A stretch of 64,000 nucleotides of DNA from Roseobacter litoralis Och 149 (GCF_000154785.2 NC_015730.1:2294001-2358000), one strand, 5' to 3'. Counted from the first letter of the stretch, positions 8,772-18,527 are shown. A program made the numbers and translations. Notes: a model not told the origin generated them from the sequence alone.

Positions 8772-9524
8772 TTAGCCCAGAGTCGCCAAAGCCGGGAACC
8801 GTTCAAGAAGCCACCATGAAAACGTTGTGAACGCACCGGTGACCATCGCAACGCCGACCACAAGCAGCAGCCCACCCATCACGCGTTCGATCATCTTCAT
8901 ATGGCGCTTGAGCCGGTCCATGACTCCCATCGCGCGTGTGATGAACATGGCGGCCAGCAGAAAGGGAATGCCCAAGCCCGCCGCATAAACCCCCAAAAGC
9001 AATGTGCCACGGGTCACAGAGGCCTCGGAGGCCGCCAGCGACAGGATCGCGCCCAGTTGCGGGCCAATGCAAGGCGTCCAGCCAAAGGCAAACGCCAGCC
9101 CCAGCACATAGGCCCCAAAGCTTGAGCCGCCCTTGTCCCCGGCATCCATGCGCGCCTCTCTGTCGAGAAAGGGGATCCGCAATATACCAAGGAAATGCAG
9201 CCCAAAGAGGATGATGACAATGCCTGAAATACGGGCAAACAGTATTTGGTTCTGTAGGAAAAAGGCGCCAAAGGCCGAGGCCGTAAAGCCCAGAATCAGA
9301 AACACCGTGCTCAGGCCCATCACAAAGAACAAGGCCGCGATAATGGCGCGTCGCCGCGCCGCGCCCTCTCCGCTCATTTCATTCAGGCTGACACCGCTCA
9401 TATACGCAAGATAAGGCGGGACGATTGGCAGGACACAGGGGCTGAGAAAGCTGATTATTCCCGCGAGTAGCGCCACCGTCATGGCAGGCAACAGGCCCGC
9501 ATCAATGATTTCAATTCCGAACAT
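8772..9524 (-). CDS. ccdA: CcdA-type cytochrome c biogenesis thiol transporter
   Basis: A 250-residue inner-membrane protein with about six helices that carries reducing equivalents from cytoplasmic thioredoxin to periplasmic apocytochrome maturation proteins. The redox pair is visible: Cys in SFLSPCVLPIVPPYLAYMSG (first helix) and Cys in FGWTPCIGPQLGAILSLA (fourth). The duplicated PC-x-x-P arrangement defines the CcdA/DsbD-beta family. It is alone on its strand between fda and the divergent tusA. Confidence 0.92.
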   Translation of the reverse strand: MFGIEIIDAGLLPAMTVALLAGIISFLSPCVLPIVPPYLAYMSGVSLNEMSGEGAARRRAIIAALFFVMGLSTVFLILGFTASAFGAFFLQNQILFARISGIVIILFGLHFLGILRIPFLDREARMDAGDKGGSSFGAYVLGLAFAFGWTPCIGPQLGAILSLAASEASVTRGTLLLGVYAAGLGIPFLLAAMFITRAMGVMDRLKRHMKMIERVMGGLLLVVGVAMVTGAFTTFSWWLLERFPALATLG

Positions 9525-9616
9525 AAGCTTCCCTTAGCCTATCCAAACGATAGCGTCACCCCGCCCCCGGTCACAACCTTGTGGACAGGACGAAACATCG
9601 CGCCTATCTGAGCGGT

Positions 9617-9847
9617 ATGACAAAAGACTTAAACGTACTGGACGCCACTGGTCTGCTGTGCCCCTTGCCTGTTCTCAAGGCGCGCAAAAGACTGCAATCG
9701 TTAACGTCGGGCGAGATGCTGACGATGCACGCGGATGATCCCGCGGCAATTGTCGATGTGCCCCATTTTTGCAGCGAGACAGGGCATCACCTTGTGTCAA
9801 GCGAACTGGATGGGCCGGTGCAGGTCTATGTCATCCGCAAAAAATGA
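9617..9847 (+). CDS. TusA-family sulfurtransferase
   Basis: A 76-residue protein with the invariant CPLPVLKARKRL motif near its N-terminus, whose Cys carries persulfide sulfur in TusA proteins. The rest (GEMLTMHADDPAAIVDVPHFC, then a final strand QVYVIRKK) follows the family's beta-alpha-beta-alpha-beta-beta layout. The frame opens at 9581, but the start at 9617 (MTKDLNVLD) fits the family. Whether it serves tRNA thiolation, molybdenum cofactor or another pathway is not evident here. A strong terminator follows directly. Confidence 0.88.
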   Translation: MTKDLNVLDATGLLCPLPVLKARKRLQSLTSGEMLTMHADDPAAIVDVPHFCSETGHHLVSSELDGPVQVYVIRKK

Positions 9848-9857
9848 GGTGACATAG

Positions 9858-9888
9858 AAAAAGCGCGCCCACTTGGGACGCGCTTTTT
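9858..9888. terminator. Bidirectional intrinsic terminator between tusA and rne
   Basis: AAAAAGCGCG (9858-9867) pairs with CGCGCTTTTT (9879-9888), and an inner CCC/GGG extends the stem. A and T runs on both sides let it serve both convergent genes. Confidence 0.9.
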
Positions 9889-9911
9889 GTGTTTCTGGCG
9901 ATGGTAAGCCT

Positions 9912-12638
9912 TTAGCCCCCGATTGACCACCACCCGCGCCGCTTGGGCTTGGCTGGCTCAGGCGCGGCCTCGGCCGCCACTGGTTCAGGCTCGGCACCTG
10001 CGGGTTCCGGTGCAGGAGCCGCGGGCGCTGGCTCTTCTTCCACGGACGCAGACTCGACTTCCGGCGCCACGGGCGCGGCATCCGCGTCTGGTGCAGCTTC
10101 AACCGGATCGGCCTTTTTGGCCCGGCTGGCCCGTTTGCGCTTTGGTTTTGCAGGGGCTTCTTCAGTTGCCTCGGCGGGTGCAGCCTCTTCCACTGGTGCG
10201 GCGGTTTCCGTCTTCACCACTGCTTCTGGAGCATCCTCTGCGACGACTTCAACCTTAGGTTTGCGCGTGCGTGACCGTGTTCTTTTCGGTTTCGCGGGTG
10301 CTTCTTCCTGCTCTGCGGCAGCGGCTGGTGCGTCATCGGTTTTCGCAGCAGACGCATCTACCGCGCTTTCAGGTGACGGCTCTGCTTCCTTTGGAGTCTC
10401 AGCAGTCGGGGCATCGGACGCCTCCGCATTTGTCTCATCGGACGCGGTCTGCGCCTCACCATTGCCGTTCTTGTTGCGACGCCGACGACGCCGACGACGG
10501 CGTTTGGGCCGATCCTCGCCATCATTCTCGACGTTATTCTCCGTATTTGGCGTCTCTACAGCATGTTCGGCAACCTCTGCCGGGATCTCTTCGTCATCTG
10601 CATCCACCTGATCCATCAAGGAAGTATCAACAGAAACAACATGTTGCGCAGCAACCGGCACAACCCGTGTCGCCGTCTTGAACTTTTCAAGGCTGAAATC
10701 AGGGCTGACCAGCATGGGGTCGCCTTCGATCCGCACCGACAGCCCATATCGCGCTTCGATATGCGCAATGTGTTCCCGCTTCTGGTTCATGAGGAAATTG
10801 GCAATGCCAACGGGTGCCTTGATCAGCACTTCACGGGACCGCTTGCGCGTGCCCTCTTCTTCGATCTGACGCAGGATAGAAAGTGCAAGGCTATCATCAG
10901 ACCGGATCAGGCCCGTGCCATGGCACGCCTGACACGGCTGCGTTGTTGCCTCGATCATGCCGGGGCGCAGACGCTGGCGCGACATTTCCATGAGACCAAA
11001 GCCAGAGATACGACCGACCTGAATGCGCGCACGATCCGTCTTGAGCTTGTCTTTCATGCGCTTTTCGACGGCCGCATTGTTCTTGCGCTCGTCCATATCG
11101 ATGTAGTCGATCACGATCAGGCCCGCGAGATCCCGCAGGCGCAACTGCCGCGCCACTTCGTCCGAGGCCTCGAGGTTGGTCTTGAGCGCAGTCTGTTCGA
11201 TCGACCCCTCTTTGGTCGCGCGACCAGAGTTCACATCGACCGCCACCAAGGCCTCGGTCACACCGATCACGATATAGCCCCCTGACGGAAGCTGCACAGT
11301 CGGGTTGAACATCGACGCCAGATAGCTTTCGACCTGATAGCGCGCGAAAAGCGGCAGGCCTTCGGTGTAAAGTTTCACGTTTTTCGCATGAGACGGCATG
11401 ATCATTTTCATGAAGTCCTTGGCAATGCGGTAGCCCCGCTCACCTTCGACAAACACCTCGTCAATCTCGCGGTTATAAAGATCGCGGATCGAGCGTTTGA
11501 TCAGATCGCCCTCTTCATAAATCTTGGCAGGTGCAACGGATTTCAGCGTCAGCTCGCGGATTTGTTCCCACAGGCGCTGCAGGTATTCGTAGTCGCGTTT
11601 GATCTCGGCCTTAGTGCGTTTAGCCCCGGCGGTGCGCACGATGAGACCCGCGCCTTGCGGCACTTCGATCTCATTTGCGATCTCCTTGAGCTTCTTGCGG
11701 TCTGCGGCATTCGTGATCTTGCGCGAAATACCACCGCCGCGCGCCGTGTTGGGCATCAGGACACAGTAGCGCCCTGCGAGGCTGAGGTATGTGGTCAGGG
11801 CCGCGCCCTTGTTGCCGCGCTCTTCCTTGACGACCTGCACCAGCAAAATCTGGCGAACCTTGATGACTTCCTGAATTTTATAGCGCCGTGGACGGGGCTT
11901 GCGCACGGGACGGATGTCGTCGTGATCATCGTCATCCGCGACGGATTCGATGGTGTCGTCTTTGGAGGATGCGTCAGGTTTACGCGGCGCATCGTCGTCG
12001 TCATCATCGTCGCCATCTTCAGACGCGGTATCGTCTGCCGAGGTATCCTCAGACGCTGCTTGTGCGGCCTGATCATCGGACGCGTCAGCCGTCTGCGCAG
12101 CCTCCGCGCTTGCATCATCGCCTTCGGGCTCTTCGACAGGTGTCTCGGCGACCCGCTCCATCGGAGAGGACCCCTCTTCGCTGTCATCCAGATCAATGGT
12201 TTCCATCCCGCCGATCTGATCGGACTCTACGTCCTTTGTCGCGACCGCGTCCTCTGACGTGGTGTCTTCGGCCTTGGCCTTTGTCCGACTGCGCGATCTG
12301 CGGCGCTTGGGCTTTTCGTCCTCGTCTTCCTTGGCCTTTTGCGCTTCGGCATAGGCACGTTCTTCTTCCATCAGGGCCTGACGGTCAGCGACGGGGATTT
12401 GATAGTAATCGGGGTGTATCTCCGAGAATGCGAGAAAACCGTGGCGGTTCCCCCCATACTCCACAAAGGCCGCCTGCAAGGACGGCTCGACCCGTGTTAC
12501 TTTTGCGAGATAGATGTTGCCAGCAAGCTGGCGTTTGTTTTCGGATTCAAAATCGAACTCTTCAACCTTGTTTCCATCCACCACCACAACGCGGGTTTCT
12601 TCCGCGTGGGTGGCATCGATAAGCATTTTCTTAGCCAT
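9912..12638 (-). CDS. rne: Ribonuclease E/G family endoribonuclease
   Basis: A 908-residue RNase E, the endonuclease for mRNA decay and rRNA/tRNA processing. The start MAKKMLIDATHAEETRVVVVDG is canonical; the longer open frame to 12809 is not used because its extra 57 residues match nothing. The S1 domain is interrupted by a long acidic and Arg/Lys-rich insert (about residues 85-250), as in other alphaproteobacteria. The catalytic DNase I-like region includes ALVAVDVNSGRAT and LIVIDYIDMD, followed by the Zn-link QPCQACHGTG. The C-terminal part is low-complexity: an Arg-rich tract (PKRRRRRRRRRNKNG), then Ala/Pro/Glu-rich sequence expected to be disordered and to serve as a scaffold for the degradosome. 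Confidence 0.96.
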   Translation of the reverse strand: MAKKMLIDATHAEETRVVVVDGNKVEEFDFESENKRQLAGNIYLAKVTRVEPSLQAAFVEYGGNRHGFLAFSEIHPDYYQIPVADRQALMEEERAYAEAQKAKEDEDEKPKRRRSRSRTKAKAEDTTSEDAVATKDVESDQIGGMETIDLDDSEEGSSPMERVAETPVEEPEGDDASAEAAQTADASDDQAAQAASEDTSADDTASEDGDDDDDDDAPRKPDASSKDDTIESVADDDDHDDIRPVRKPRPRRYKIQEVIKVRQILLVQVVKEERGNKGAALTTYLSLAGRYCVLMPNTARGGGISRKITNAADRKKLKEIANEIEVPQGAGLIVRTAGAKRTKAEIKRDYEYLQRLWEQIRELTLKSVAPAKIYEEGDLIKRSIRDLYNREIDEVFVEGERGYRIAKDFMKMIMPSHAKNVKLYTEGLPLFARYQVESYLASMFNPTVQLPSGGYIVIGVTEALVAVDVNSGRATKEGSIEQTALKTNLEASDEVARQLRLRDLAGLIVIDYIDMDERKNNAAVEKRMKDKLKTDRARIQVGRISGFGLMEMSRQRLRPGMIEATTQPCQACHGTGLIRSDDSLALSILRQIEEEGTRKRSREVLIKAPVGIANFLMNQKREHIAHIEARYGLSVRIEGDPMLVSPDFSLEKFKTATRVVPVAAQHVVSVDTSLMDQVDADDEEIPAEVAEHAVETPNTENNVENDGEDRPKRRRRRRRRRNKNGNGEAQTASDETNAEASDAPTAETPKEAEPSPESAVDASAAKTDDAPAAAAEQEEAPAKPKRTRSRTRKPKVEVVAEDAPEAVVKTETAAPVEEAAPAEATEEAPAKPKRKRASRAKKADPVEAAPDADAAPVAPEVESASVEEEPAPAAPAPEPAGAEPEPVAAEAAPEPAKPKRRGWWSIGG

Positions 12639-13106
12639 ATTTCCAAATTGCATAGCCGCGACCGCACAGCCCCCGGGGGAGCGTTGCAATGGGGGGTATG
12701 TCTTGTCAGGGCGATCTGAGACGCACTGCATGGCCGGGCCTGTGAGGCCCTTGCCGATCTGCTCAATGCATTTGCGCGCGTCATCGCGTTTCTTCTCCGA
12801 CACGGGCACGTTTTACGGCCTCGCATCCATTTTTTACTGCGCAATCCGGGTTATAAACCCAATAGTACGTCAGCGGTTCCTTAACCGTTTCCGGTCCAAT
12901 CGGTCTGCCGTGGGGTGCATGAGCTGTGTCAAACCGCGCCCGCGACAGCGAATCTCTCTGTAGAAATCGAACCATAACTGTTCACTTCTCTACAGTGCTA
13001 GATAATGCCACATGCCTGAAAAACACAATGGTCAATCGACAATAACCTGCCTCAACCCTGAATTGAATCGCATAAACCGCTGCTTTTGCTCACCAAATAC
13101 CAGCAT
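12639..13106 (-). other. Long leader region upstream of rne
   Basis: About 470 nt without a convincing gene separate the dctD stop from the rne start. RNase E mRNAs in other bacteria have long structured leaders used for autoregulation, and a G-rich segment near 12670-12705 could be structured. The open frames here are short and resemble no family. Confidence 0.45.
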
Positions 13107-14441
13107 TTAAAGGTAATCCGAGCGCTGCAGACCGTATTTCGCCATTTTTTCGTTCAGCGTGCGTCTGGGCAGGCATAGTTCATCCATCACACTCGCGATG
13201 GAGCCGCGATGACGGCGCATGGTATTGTCGATCAGCATCCGTTCAAAGGCTTCGACGTATTCTTTCAGCGGTTTGCCTTCGGTCGTCATCACAGGCTGCA
13301 TGTCTTCATGATCGTTCATCAGCAGCGATGATATGGTCCCCGCCCCGCGCCGTGACTGCAGCACCGCGCGTTCCGCGAGATTGATCAGTTGGCGCACATT
13401 GCCCGGCCAGGGCGCTTGCAACAGCTGCGCGGCTTCCTGTGCCGTCACCTGCGGTGTTTCGCAGCCGTATTCTTCGGCAAACTGTTCGCTCAGACGGGTG
13501 AACAGGGTGAGGATATCTTCGCCCCGCATACGCAGCGGGGGCACGGTGATGCGCAAGGCCGCGATGCGGTAGAACAGATCAGAGCGCAAGGCATCCTCGG
13601 ATGTGCGCCCTGCTTCCTGAAGGTTCGAGATCGCCACGAGGCGCGTCTCCGCCGGGGTGCCCTGTTCGTTTATCACACTGAGCAAGCGCGCTTGCATCGT
13701 TTCTGACAAGGCCTCGATGTCTTCCAGCACCAGCGTGCCACCGCGTGCCTCTTCCATGGCCGGCAGTTGCGCATCTTCGGGCATCATCGGACCGAACAAC
13801 CGTTTTGCCAACGCATCCTCTTCAAACGCGCTGCAGCTGACCAGAACGAACTTCTTGCCCGCACGGCTGCCGACCGCATGCAAGGCATGGGCCACCAGCG
13901 TTTTACCGGTCCCGGTTTCACCATCGATCAGCACATGGCCATCCGCCTGCCCCAGATCGAGGATATCTTCGCGCAGCCGCTCCATCACAGGGCTTTGCCC
14001 GATGAGCTTGCTCATCAACTGGGTGCCGTCGGAAAGTTCCCGCCGCAATGCGCGGTTGTCCATCACCAGACGTCGCGCACCTGTCGCCTTTTTGGCAAGG
14101 TCCGACATCCGGTCCGGGTTGAACGGTTTTTCCAGAAAATCAAAGGCGCCGACGCGCATGGCCTCCACAGCCATCGGCACATCGCCATGCCCCGTAATCA
14201 TGATCACCGGCAATGCGGAATCATTGCCCATCAGTTTTTTGAGAAATTGCATCCCATCCATGCCCGGCATCCGGATGTCCGAAATCACAATCCCCGGGTA
14301 TTCCGGCCCGAGCACTTTCAACGCATCCTCGGCACTGCCGAAGGTTTCCGTGTCATAGCCCGAGAGGGCCAGCCACTGGCTGATGGATTGGCGCATGTCC
14401 TGTTCGTCATCGACTATCGCGATTTTCATGGCTTGTGTCAT
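13107..14441 (-). CDS. dctD: C4-dicarboxylate response regulator DctD-like, lacking the GAFTGA loop
   Basis: A 444-residue NtrC-class response regulator. The receiver domain (residues 1-120) has the acidic pocket (VDDEQD) and phospho-acceptor Asp in VISDIRMPG. The AAA+ domain follows with Walker A GETGTGKTLVAHALH, then a C-terminal Fis-type HTH (GSIASVMDELCLPRRTLNEKM). Between Walker A and Walker B the usual ELFGHEKGAFTGA is replaced by RLFGPMMPEDAQLPAMEEA, so the sigma-54 contact loop is absent. It lies 3 nt after dctB in the same operon. NtrC of Rhodobacter is a known GAFTGA-less activator working with the housekeeping RNA polymerase; by analogy this DctD may do the same. Confidence 0.88.
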   Translation of the reverse strand: MTQAMKIAIVDDEQDMRQSISQWLALSGYDTETFGSAEDALKVLGPEYPGIVISDIRMPGMDGMQFLKKLMGNDSALPVIMITGHGDVPMAVEAMRVGAFDFLEKPFNPDRMSDLAKKATGARRLVMDNRALRRELSDGTQLMSKLIGQSPVMERLREDILDLGQADGHVLIDGETGTGKTLVAHALHAVGSRAGKKFVLVSCSAFEEDALAKRLFGPMMPEDAQLPAMEEARGGTLVLEDIEALSETMQARLLSVINEQGTPAETRLVAISNLQEAGRTSEDALRSDLFYRIAALRITVPPLRMRGEDILTLFTRLSEQFAEEYGCETPQVTAQEAAQLLQAPWPGNVRQLINLAERAVLQSRRGAGTISSLLMNDHEDMQPVMTTEGKPLKEYVEAFERMLIDNTMRRHRGSIASVMDELCLPRRTLNEKMAKYGLQRSDYL

Positions 14442-14444
14442 TGT

Positions 14445-16205
14445 CTACTCCGCCGCTTGTTTCGCTGGTTCGCCGCTTAGGATCGGCAACTGCATTTCAA
14501 ACACCGCGCCACCCTGCTGGCCATTGCGCGCTGTCAGTCTTCCACCAAGGTCTGTCACGATCTGGGACGAGATAGCAAGCCCAAGCCCGACACCATCCCC
14601 CGGCTGTTTGGTCGTATAAAATGGCTCAAAAAGAGCATCGAGGTCTTCAATACCCGGCCCGTTGTCACGCACCGTCAGCGTCGCCGTTTCCCCGGCAGAC
14701 AGGATGATGTCCACCTTTGGCGCTGCGGCTGATTTGGTGGCGTCAATCGCGTTGCGCAAGAGGTTCACCATCACCTGTTCAATGCGCAGCCGGTCGCCCA
14801 TGACCTCAACCGGATCATCGGGCAAAATTCGGGTGATCTGCACCTGCCTTTGGCGCAATTGCGGCTCCATCATGGCGAGGCTTGAGGCAAGCGCATCGCC
14901 CATGGGGACTGGCGCGAACGCCTCCTGCCCCTTGCGCGCGTAGGACTTCAGCTGGCGCGTGATGCCCCCCATCCGCTCAATCAGATCGTCAATGCGCCCA
15001 AAGGAGGAGAGCGCCTCTTCGTGGCGGTTGCGCCGCAGCAACAAGCGCGCTCCGGCAAGGTACGTTTTCATCGCGGCAAGGGGTTGATTTAGCTCGTGAC
15101 TGACCGCGGCTGACATCTCACCCAGTGCGGCCAGTTTGCTTGACTGTTCAAGGGTCTGTTCAGCAACGGCAAGCGTCTCCTGCACCCTTTTGCGCTCGGC
15201 AATTTCTCGCTGCAACGCCGCGTTGAGCGACCTCAATTCGGCAGATTCCCGCTGGAAAAGCGCCATGCGCAAGGCGGTGCGCCGGCTGAGCGCATAGAAG
15301 GTCAAAGCGAGCAGAATCGCAAACCCCATGATCTCCAGTGCCAGCACACCATTCACGCGTTCGCGCACTGACGCATAGGTGGTATAGCTGGTCATGCGCC
15401 AACCGCGGAACGGTATCCGTGTTTCCAGACGCATCACGGCCTCGCCCTGCAGATAGGCATCGGGCGGCAGCGCGGTCCAGTCTGCGGTGGCCTGTATGGC
15501 GCGCTGGATGGCGTTCTGGGGCGTTTGCCGGGCCAGCGCTTCTTCTTCGGTGCGCCCTCGCCAGCGCGGTTCTGTGGTCAGGATGATGGTGCCAGTGCTG
15601 TCCGTCACGATCACAGCATCCGAAATCCCGGCCCACGCCCGGCCGAATTTTTGCAAATCGACCTCAACGAGGATTACGCCTGACACATCCGAGCCCGACT
15701 GCACCCTGCGCGAATAGAAAAATCCGTAGCCCCCCTCTTCGCGCTCTGCGACGGTGAAAACGGTGCCACTGGCGCGGATGGCGTCAATGAAATAGGCTTC
15801 TGAGCGGTGCATCGAGCCAAGACGGTTACGGTCGGTCGCCGCAACCGTCCGCCCGTCAATATCCAGCAACATCAAAGAGGCCGCGCCGATCTCTTCGACA
15901 AAAGAGATCAGCCGCCGTGTAGACGCGGTATAATCGGCAGAGTTCAGCGCGCCGATCAGCTCAGGGTCGCGCGCCAGCAGTTGCGGCACGATGGCGTTCT
16001 GGCGCAACTCGGACAGCAAGTTCCCACTATAGAGCGCGAGCCTCAGTTCGGCACGGTCGCGGGTCGTGTCGGTGAAGCGGTCGGTCAGCAGCTTGTTGGT
16101 GACAGAAACGACCGTCACCGCCAGCGCGAGCAGAATGCCCACAGCCATGCGCACCCGCCATGAGCTGATGGGGCTCGGCTCTTTTGATTGAAGCTCACCT
16201 TCCAT
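14445..16205 (-). CDS. dctB: C4-dicarboxylate sensor histidine kinase DctB
   Basis: A 586-residue membrane kinase. An N-terminal helix (MAVGILLALAVTVVSV) and a second near residue 285-305 (LALEIMGFAILLALTFYAL) bracket a periplasmic double-PAS (PDC-like) sensor. A coiled coil leads to the kinase core: H-box AAVSHELNQPLAAMKTYL, N-box NLLRNAIDATK, G-boxes DNGPGIED and GVGLGLAISS. The family senses C4-dicarboxylates and phosphorylates DctD, encoded 3 nt downstream. No dct transporter genes are beside the pair, so the target is elsewhere. The start at 16205 has a weak ribosome-binding site. Confidence 0.88.
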   Translation of the reverse strand: MEGELQSKEPSPISSWRVRMAVGILLALAVTVVSVTNKLLTDRFTDTTRDRAELRLALYSGNLLSELRQNAIVPQLLARDPELIGALNSADYTASTRRLISFVEEIGAASLMLLDIDGRTVAATDRNRLGSMHRSEAYFIDAIRASGTVFTVAEREEGGYGFFYSRRVQSGSDVSGVILVEVDLQKFGRAWAGISDAVIVTDSTGTIILTTEPRWRGRTEEEALARQTPQNAIQRAIQATADWTALPPDAYLQGEAVMRLETRIPFRGWRMTSYTTYASVRERVNGVLALEIMGFAILLALTFYALSRRTALRMALFQRESAELRSLNAALQREIAERKRVQETLAVAEQTLEQSSKLAALGEMSAAVSHELNQPLAAMKTYLAGARLLLRRNRHEEALSSFGRIDDLIERMGGITRQLKSYARKGQEAFAPVPMGDALASSLAMMEPQLRQRQVQITRILPDDPVEVMGDRLRIEQVMVNLLRNAIDATKSAAAPKVDIILSAGETATLTVRDNGPGIEDLDALFEPFYTTKQPGDGVGLGLAISSQIVTDLGGRLTARNGQQGGAVFEMQLPILSGEPAKQAAE

Positions 16206-16242
16206 TTAATGAGCTTACGCCAAAGGCGCCTGTCGGCTCAAG

Positions 16243-16911
16243 TCACACAGCCGCCAGCGCGCCTGCCAATGCGCGGAAGAGCGCTTGCCCATCTGTCCCG
16301 CCATGTCCGGCATCCGCCGCCCGCTCCGGGTGCGGCATCATGCCCAGAACCCGGCGGTTCGACGACAGGATACCGGCAATATCGGCCTTGGCACCGTTGG
16401 GCGTGTCCTCATAGGTAAAGGCCACACGGTCTTCGCCCTGAAGGCGCGCGATTGTCTCATCATCGGCAAAGTAATTGCCGTCGTGATGGGCGATTGGAAT
16501 GTTGATGGTATCCCCGGCATTGTACCCTTCGGTAAAAGGAGATGCGGATGTCTCAACCTTGAGTGCGACCGTCTTGCAGATGTATTTCAACCCGGCATTG
16601 CGCAGCAACGCGCCCGGCAACAACCCGGTTTCGGTGAGTACCTGAAATCCATTGCAGATGCCGATCACATAGCCGCCCCGCTCGGCATGCGCCGCGACAG
16701 ATTTGCAAATCGGAGAATTTGCAGCAATCGCACCACAGCGCAGGTAGTCCCCAAAGGAAAACCCACCAGGAATGCCGATCATATCCACACCCTGCGGCAG
16801 GTCGGTATCTTTGTGCCAGACTTTGGTCACCTTTGTACCGGCAGCTTCAAGAGCAACGGCAAGATCGCGATCACAATTGGACCCGGGAAAGACAATGACC
16901 GCCGCGTGCAT
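16243..16911 (-). CDS. purQ: Phosphoribosylformylglycinamidine synthase subunit PurQ
   Basis: The glutaminase subunit of FGAM synthase in de novo purine synthesis; it supplies ammonia to PurL within a PurLQS complex. The 222-residue class I amidotransferase shows [13 protein letters not shown] at the start, [15 protein letters not shown], the nucleophile Cys in [13 protein letters not shown], and the catalytic His-Glu pair in [11 protein letters not shown] chose the ATG at 16911, which overlaps the purS stop as TGATG, over a longer frame to 16968. purL is not in the window. Confidence 0.97.
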   Translation of the reverse strand: MHAAVIVFPGSNCDRDLAVALEAAGTKVTKVWHKDTDLPQGVDMIGIPGGFSFGDYLRCGAIAANSPICKSVAAHAERGGYVIGICNGFQVLTETGLLPGALLRNAGLKYICKTVALKVETSASPFTEGYNAGDTINIPIAHHDGNYFADDETIARLQGEDRVAFTYEDTPNGAKADIAGILSSNRRVLGMMPHPERAADAGHGGTDGQALFRALAGALAAV

Positions 16912-17141
16912 CAGGACATCTCCACCGAGTAGGATTCGATCACCGTATTGGCGAGCAGTTTTTCGCACATCGCCTTCACGTCTTCTTCCGTCGCGCCATC
17001 GGCCAGATCAAGTTCAATAACCTTGCCCTGTCGCACGCCATTGATCCCCGCGAACCCCATGGCCCCCAAAGCGTGGCGCACGGCTTCACCCTGCGGGTCC
17101 AGCACACCGTTTTTCAGCATAACATGTACTCGTGCTTTCAT
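16911..17141 (-). CDS. purS: Phosphoribosylformylglycinamidine synthase subunit PurS
   Basis: A 76-residue structural subunit of FGAM synthase that bridges PurL and PurQ. The sequence [20 protein letters not shown], the middle [10 protein letters not shown] and the helix [20 protein letters not shown] are typical of PurS. Its stop overlaps the purQ start, giving translational coupling. Confidence 0.97.
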   Translation of the reverse strand: MKARVHVMLKNGVLDPQGEAVRHALGAMGFAGINGVRQGKVIELDLADGATEEDVKAMCEKLLANTVIESYSVEMS

Positions 17142-17187
17142 GTCTTGTCCTTCTGCGCGCCCCGGACGCTTTGTTTTTTGTTCGATG

Positions 17188-17949
17188 TTAGTTGATGAGA
17201 GTTGGCTTTGTCATCGGCGTGGCCTTTTTCGGCATTACGCCAAGACGCTCGGCCACTTCCGTATAGGCATCGGCCAGATCGCCGAGATCGCGCCGGAACA
17301 CGTCCTTATCCAGTTTGCGACCGGATTCGATGTCCCACAAACGGCAACTGTCCGGGCTGATCTCATCTGCAACGACAAGCCGCTGGAAATCTCCGTCATA
17401 AACGCGACCCACTTCAATCTTGAAGTCCACCAGCCGGATCCCGACCCCGAACATCAACCCTGACAGGAAATCATTTACTCTCAGCGCAAGGCTGAGCATG
17501 TCGTCCATATCCTGCTGGCTCGCCCAGCCAAAGGCTGCGATATGCTCTTCGCTCACCAATGGGTCGCCCAGCTTGTCATCTTTGTAACAGTATTCAACGA
17601 TGGGCCTTGGCAACTGAACGCCCTCTTCCAGCCCAAGACGCTTTGACATGGTACCAGCAGCATAGTTGCGCACGATAATTTCGAGCGGAATGATATCAAC
17701 GCTGCGCACAAGCTGTTCGCGCATGTTCAGTCGTTTGATGAAATGCGTCGGCACGCCAATATGACCGAGACCCGTCATGAAAAATTCAGACAAACGGTTG
17801 TTCAGCACCCCTTTGCCTTCGATCACGGCCTTCTTTTCCGCATTGAATGCAGTCGCATCATCCTTGAAGTACTGCACGATCGTGCCCGGTTCCGGGCCTT
17901 CATACAGAATTTTAGCTTTGCCTTCGTAGATTTTCTTGCGCCGGGCCAT
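17188..17949 (-). CDS. purC: Phosphoribosylaminoimidazole-succinocarboxamide synthase
   Basis: Joins CAIR with aspartate using ATP to make SAICAR in purine synthesis. The 253-residue protein opens [20 protein letters not shown] and has the two PurC signatures: [19 protein letters not shown] and [11 protein letters not shown] good AAAGGA ribosome-binding site precedes the ATG. The following purS is 46 nt downstream, so purC-purS-purQ is probably one operon. Confidence 0.97.
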   Translation of the reverse strand: MARRKKIYEGKAKILYEGPEPGTIVQYFKDDATAFNAEKKAVIEGKGVLNNRLSEFFMTGLGHIGVPTHFIKRLNMREQLVRSVDIIPLEIIVRNYAAGTMSKRLGLEEGVQLPRPIVEYCYKDDKLGDPLVSEEHIAAFGWASQQDMDDMLSLALRVNDFLSGLMFGVGIRLVDFKIEVGRVYDGDFQRLVVADEISPDSCRLWDIESGRKLDKDVFRRDLGDLADAYTEVAERLGVMPKKATPMTKPTLIN

Positions 17950-18105
17950 GGGCGTCCTTTCAAGACTGAGCCCTGAGGATCAGGGGCTTATCTGAGCCTG
18001 TCTTAGTGGAACGCCCGCGTCGCTGCAAGCCGAGGCATCTTGCGTAACGGCTTGCGAACTCGCATATCTAAGACGGAAACAGCCACGCCACCAGGAGACA
18101 GGCCC

Positions 18106-18420
18106 ATGACAACATTCGATGACCGCGAAAATGCGTTTGAAAACAAATATGCCCATGATGCAGAGATGCAGTTCAAGGCAGAGGCGCGGCGCAACAAGCT
18201 GCTGGGTCTTTGGGCGGCAGAACTTCTGGGCAAAACCGGCTCTGATGCGGATGACTACGCCAAAGAGGTCGTGAAATCCGATTTCGAAGAAGCCGGTGAC
18301 GAAGATGTCTACCGCAAGGTGTCAGGCGATCTTGGCAACAAGGCGGATGAGGCCACGATTCGCGCGCAGATGGCGTCCCTGATGGTCGAGGCCAAGCGTC
18401 AGTTGATGGCAAGCGAATAA
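18106..18420 (+). CDS. DUF1476 protein, ATPase inhibitor zeta-subunit family
   Basis: A 104-residue protein with the DUF1476 hallmark MTTFDDRENAFENKYAHDAE followed by KAEARRNKLLGLWAAELLG. In Paracoccus denitrificans a member of this family is the zeta subunit that inhibits F1FO-ATPase, with the inhibitory action in its N-terminal region. The frame opens at 18040, but AGGAGA lies 8 nt before the ATG at 18106. The gene stands alone, divergent from purC. Confidence 0.9.
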   Translation: MTTFDDRENAFENKYAHDAEMQFKAEARRNKLLGLWAAELLGKTGSDADDYAKEVVKSDFEEAGDEDVYRKVSGDLGNKADEATIRAQMASLMVEAKRQLMASE

Positions 18421-18508
18421 CAAAGCCCCCGGCTCAGCCCTCATGTGTCGCCTGCCCGGCGGCACATCCACTTTCCCACAGGCGCGACAACACGTTCAAA
18501 TTCCCTTA

Positions 18509-18527
18509 ATTATTTCATGAAAATAAT
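18509..18527. promoter_or_regulatory. Inverted repeat upstream of bmt
   Basis: ATTATTT-CATGA-AAATAAT is a perfect 7-bp inverted repeat with a 5-nt spacer, 69 nt before the bmt start. It could be an operator for a methionine-pathway regulator, but no regulator is encoded nearby. Confidence 0.3.

Noticed and set aside
12639..12809. N-terminal extension of RNase E
   Set aside because: The 57 extra residues match nothing, and MAKKMLIDA at 12638 is the canonical start.
12781..12975. 64-codon frame upstream of rne
   Set aside because: No ribosome-binding site, no recognisable sequence; better explained as part of the leader.
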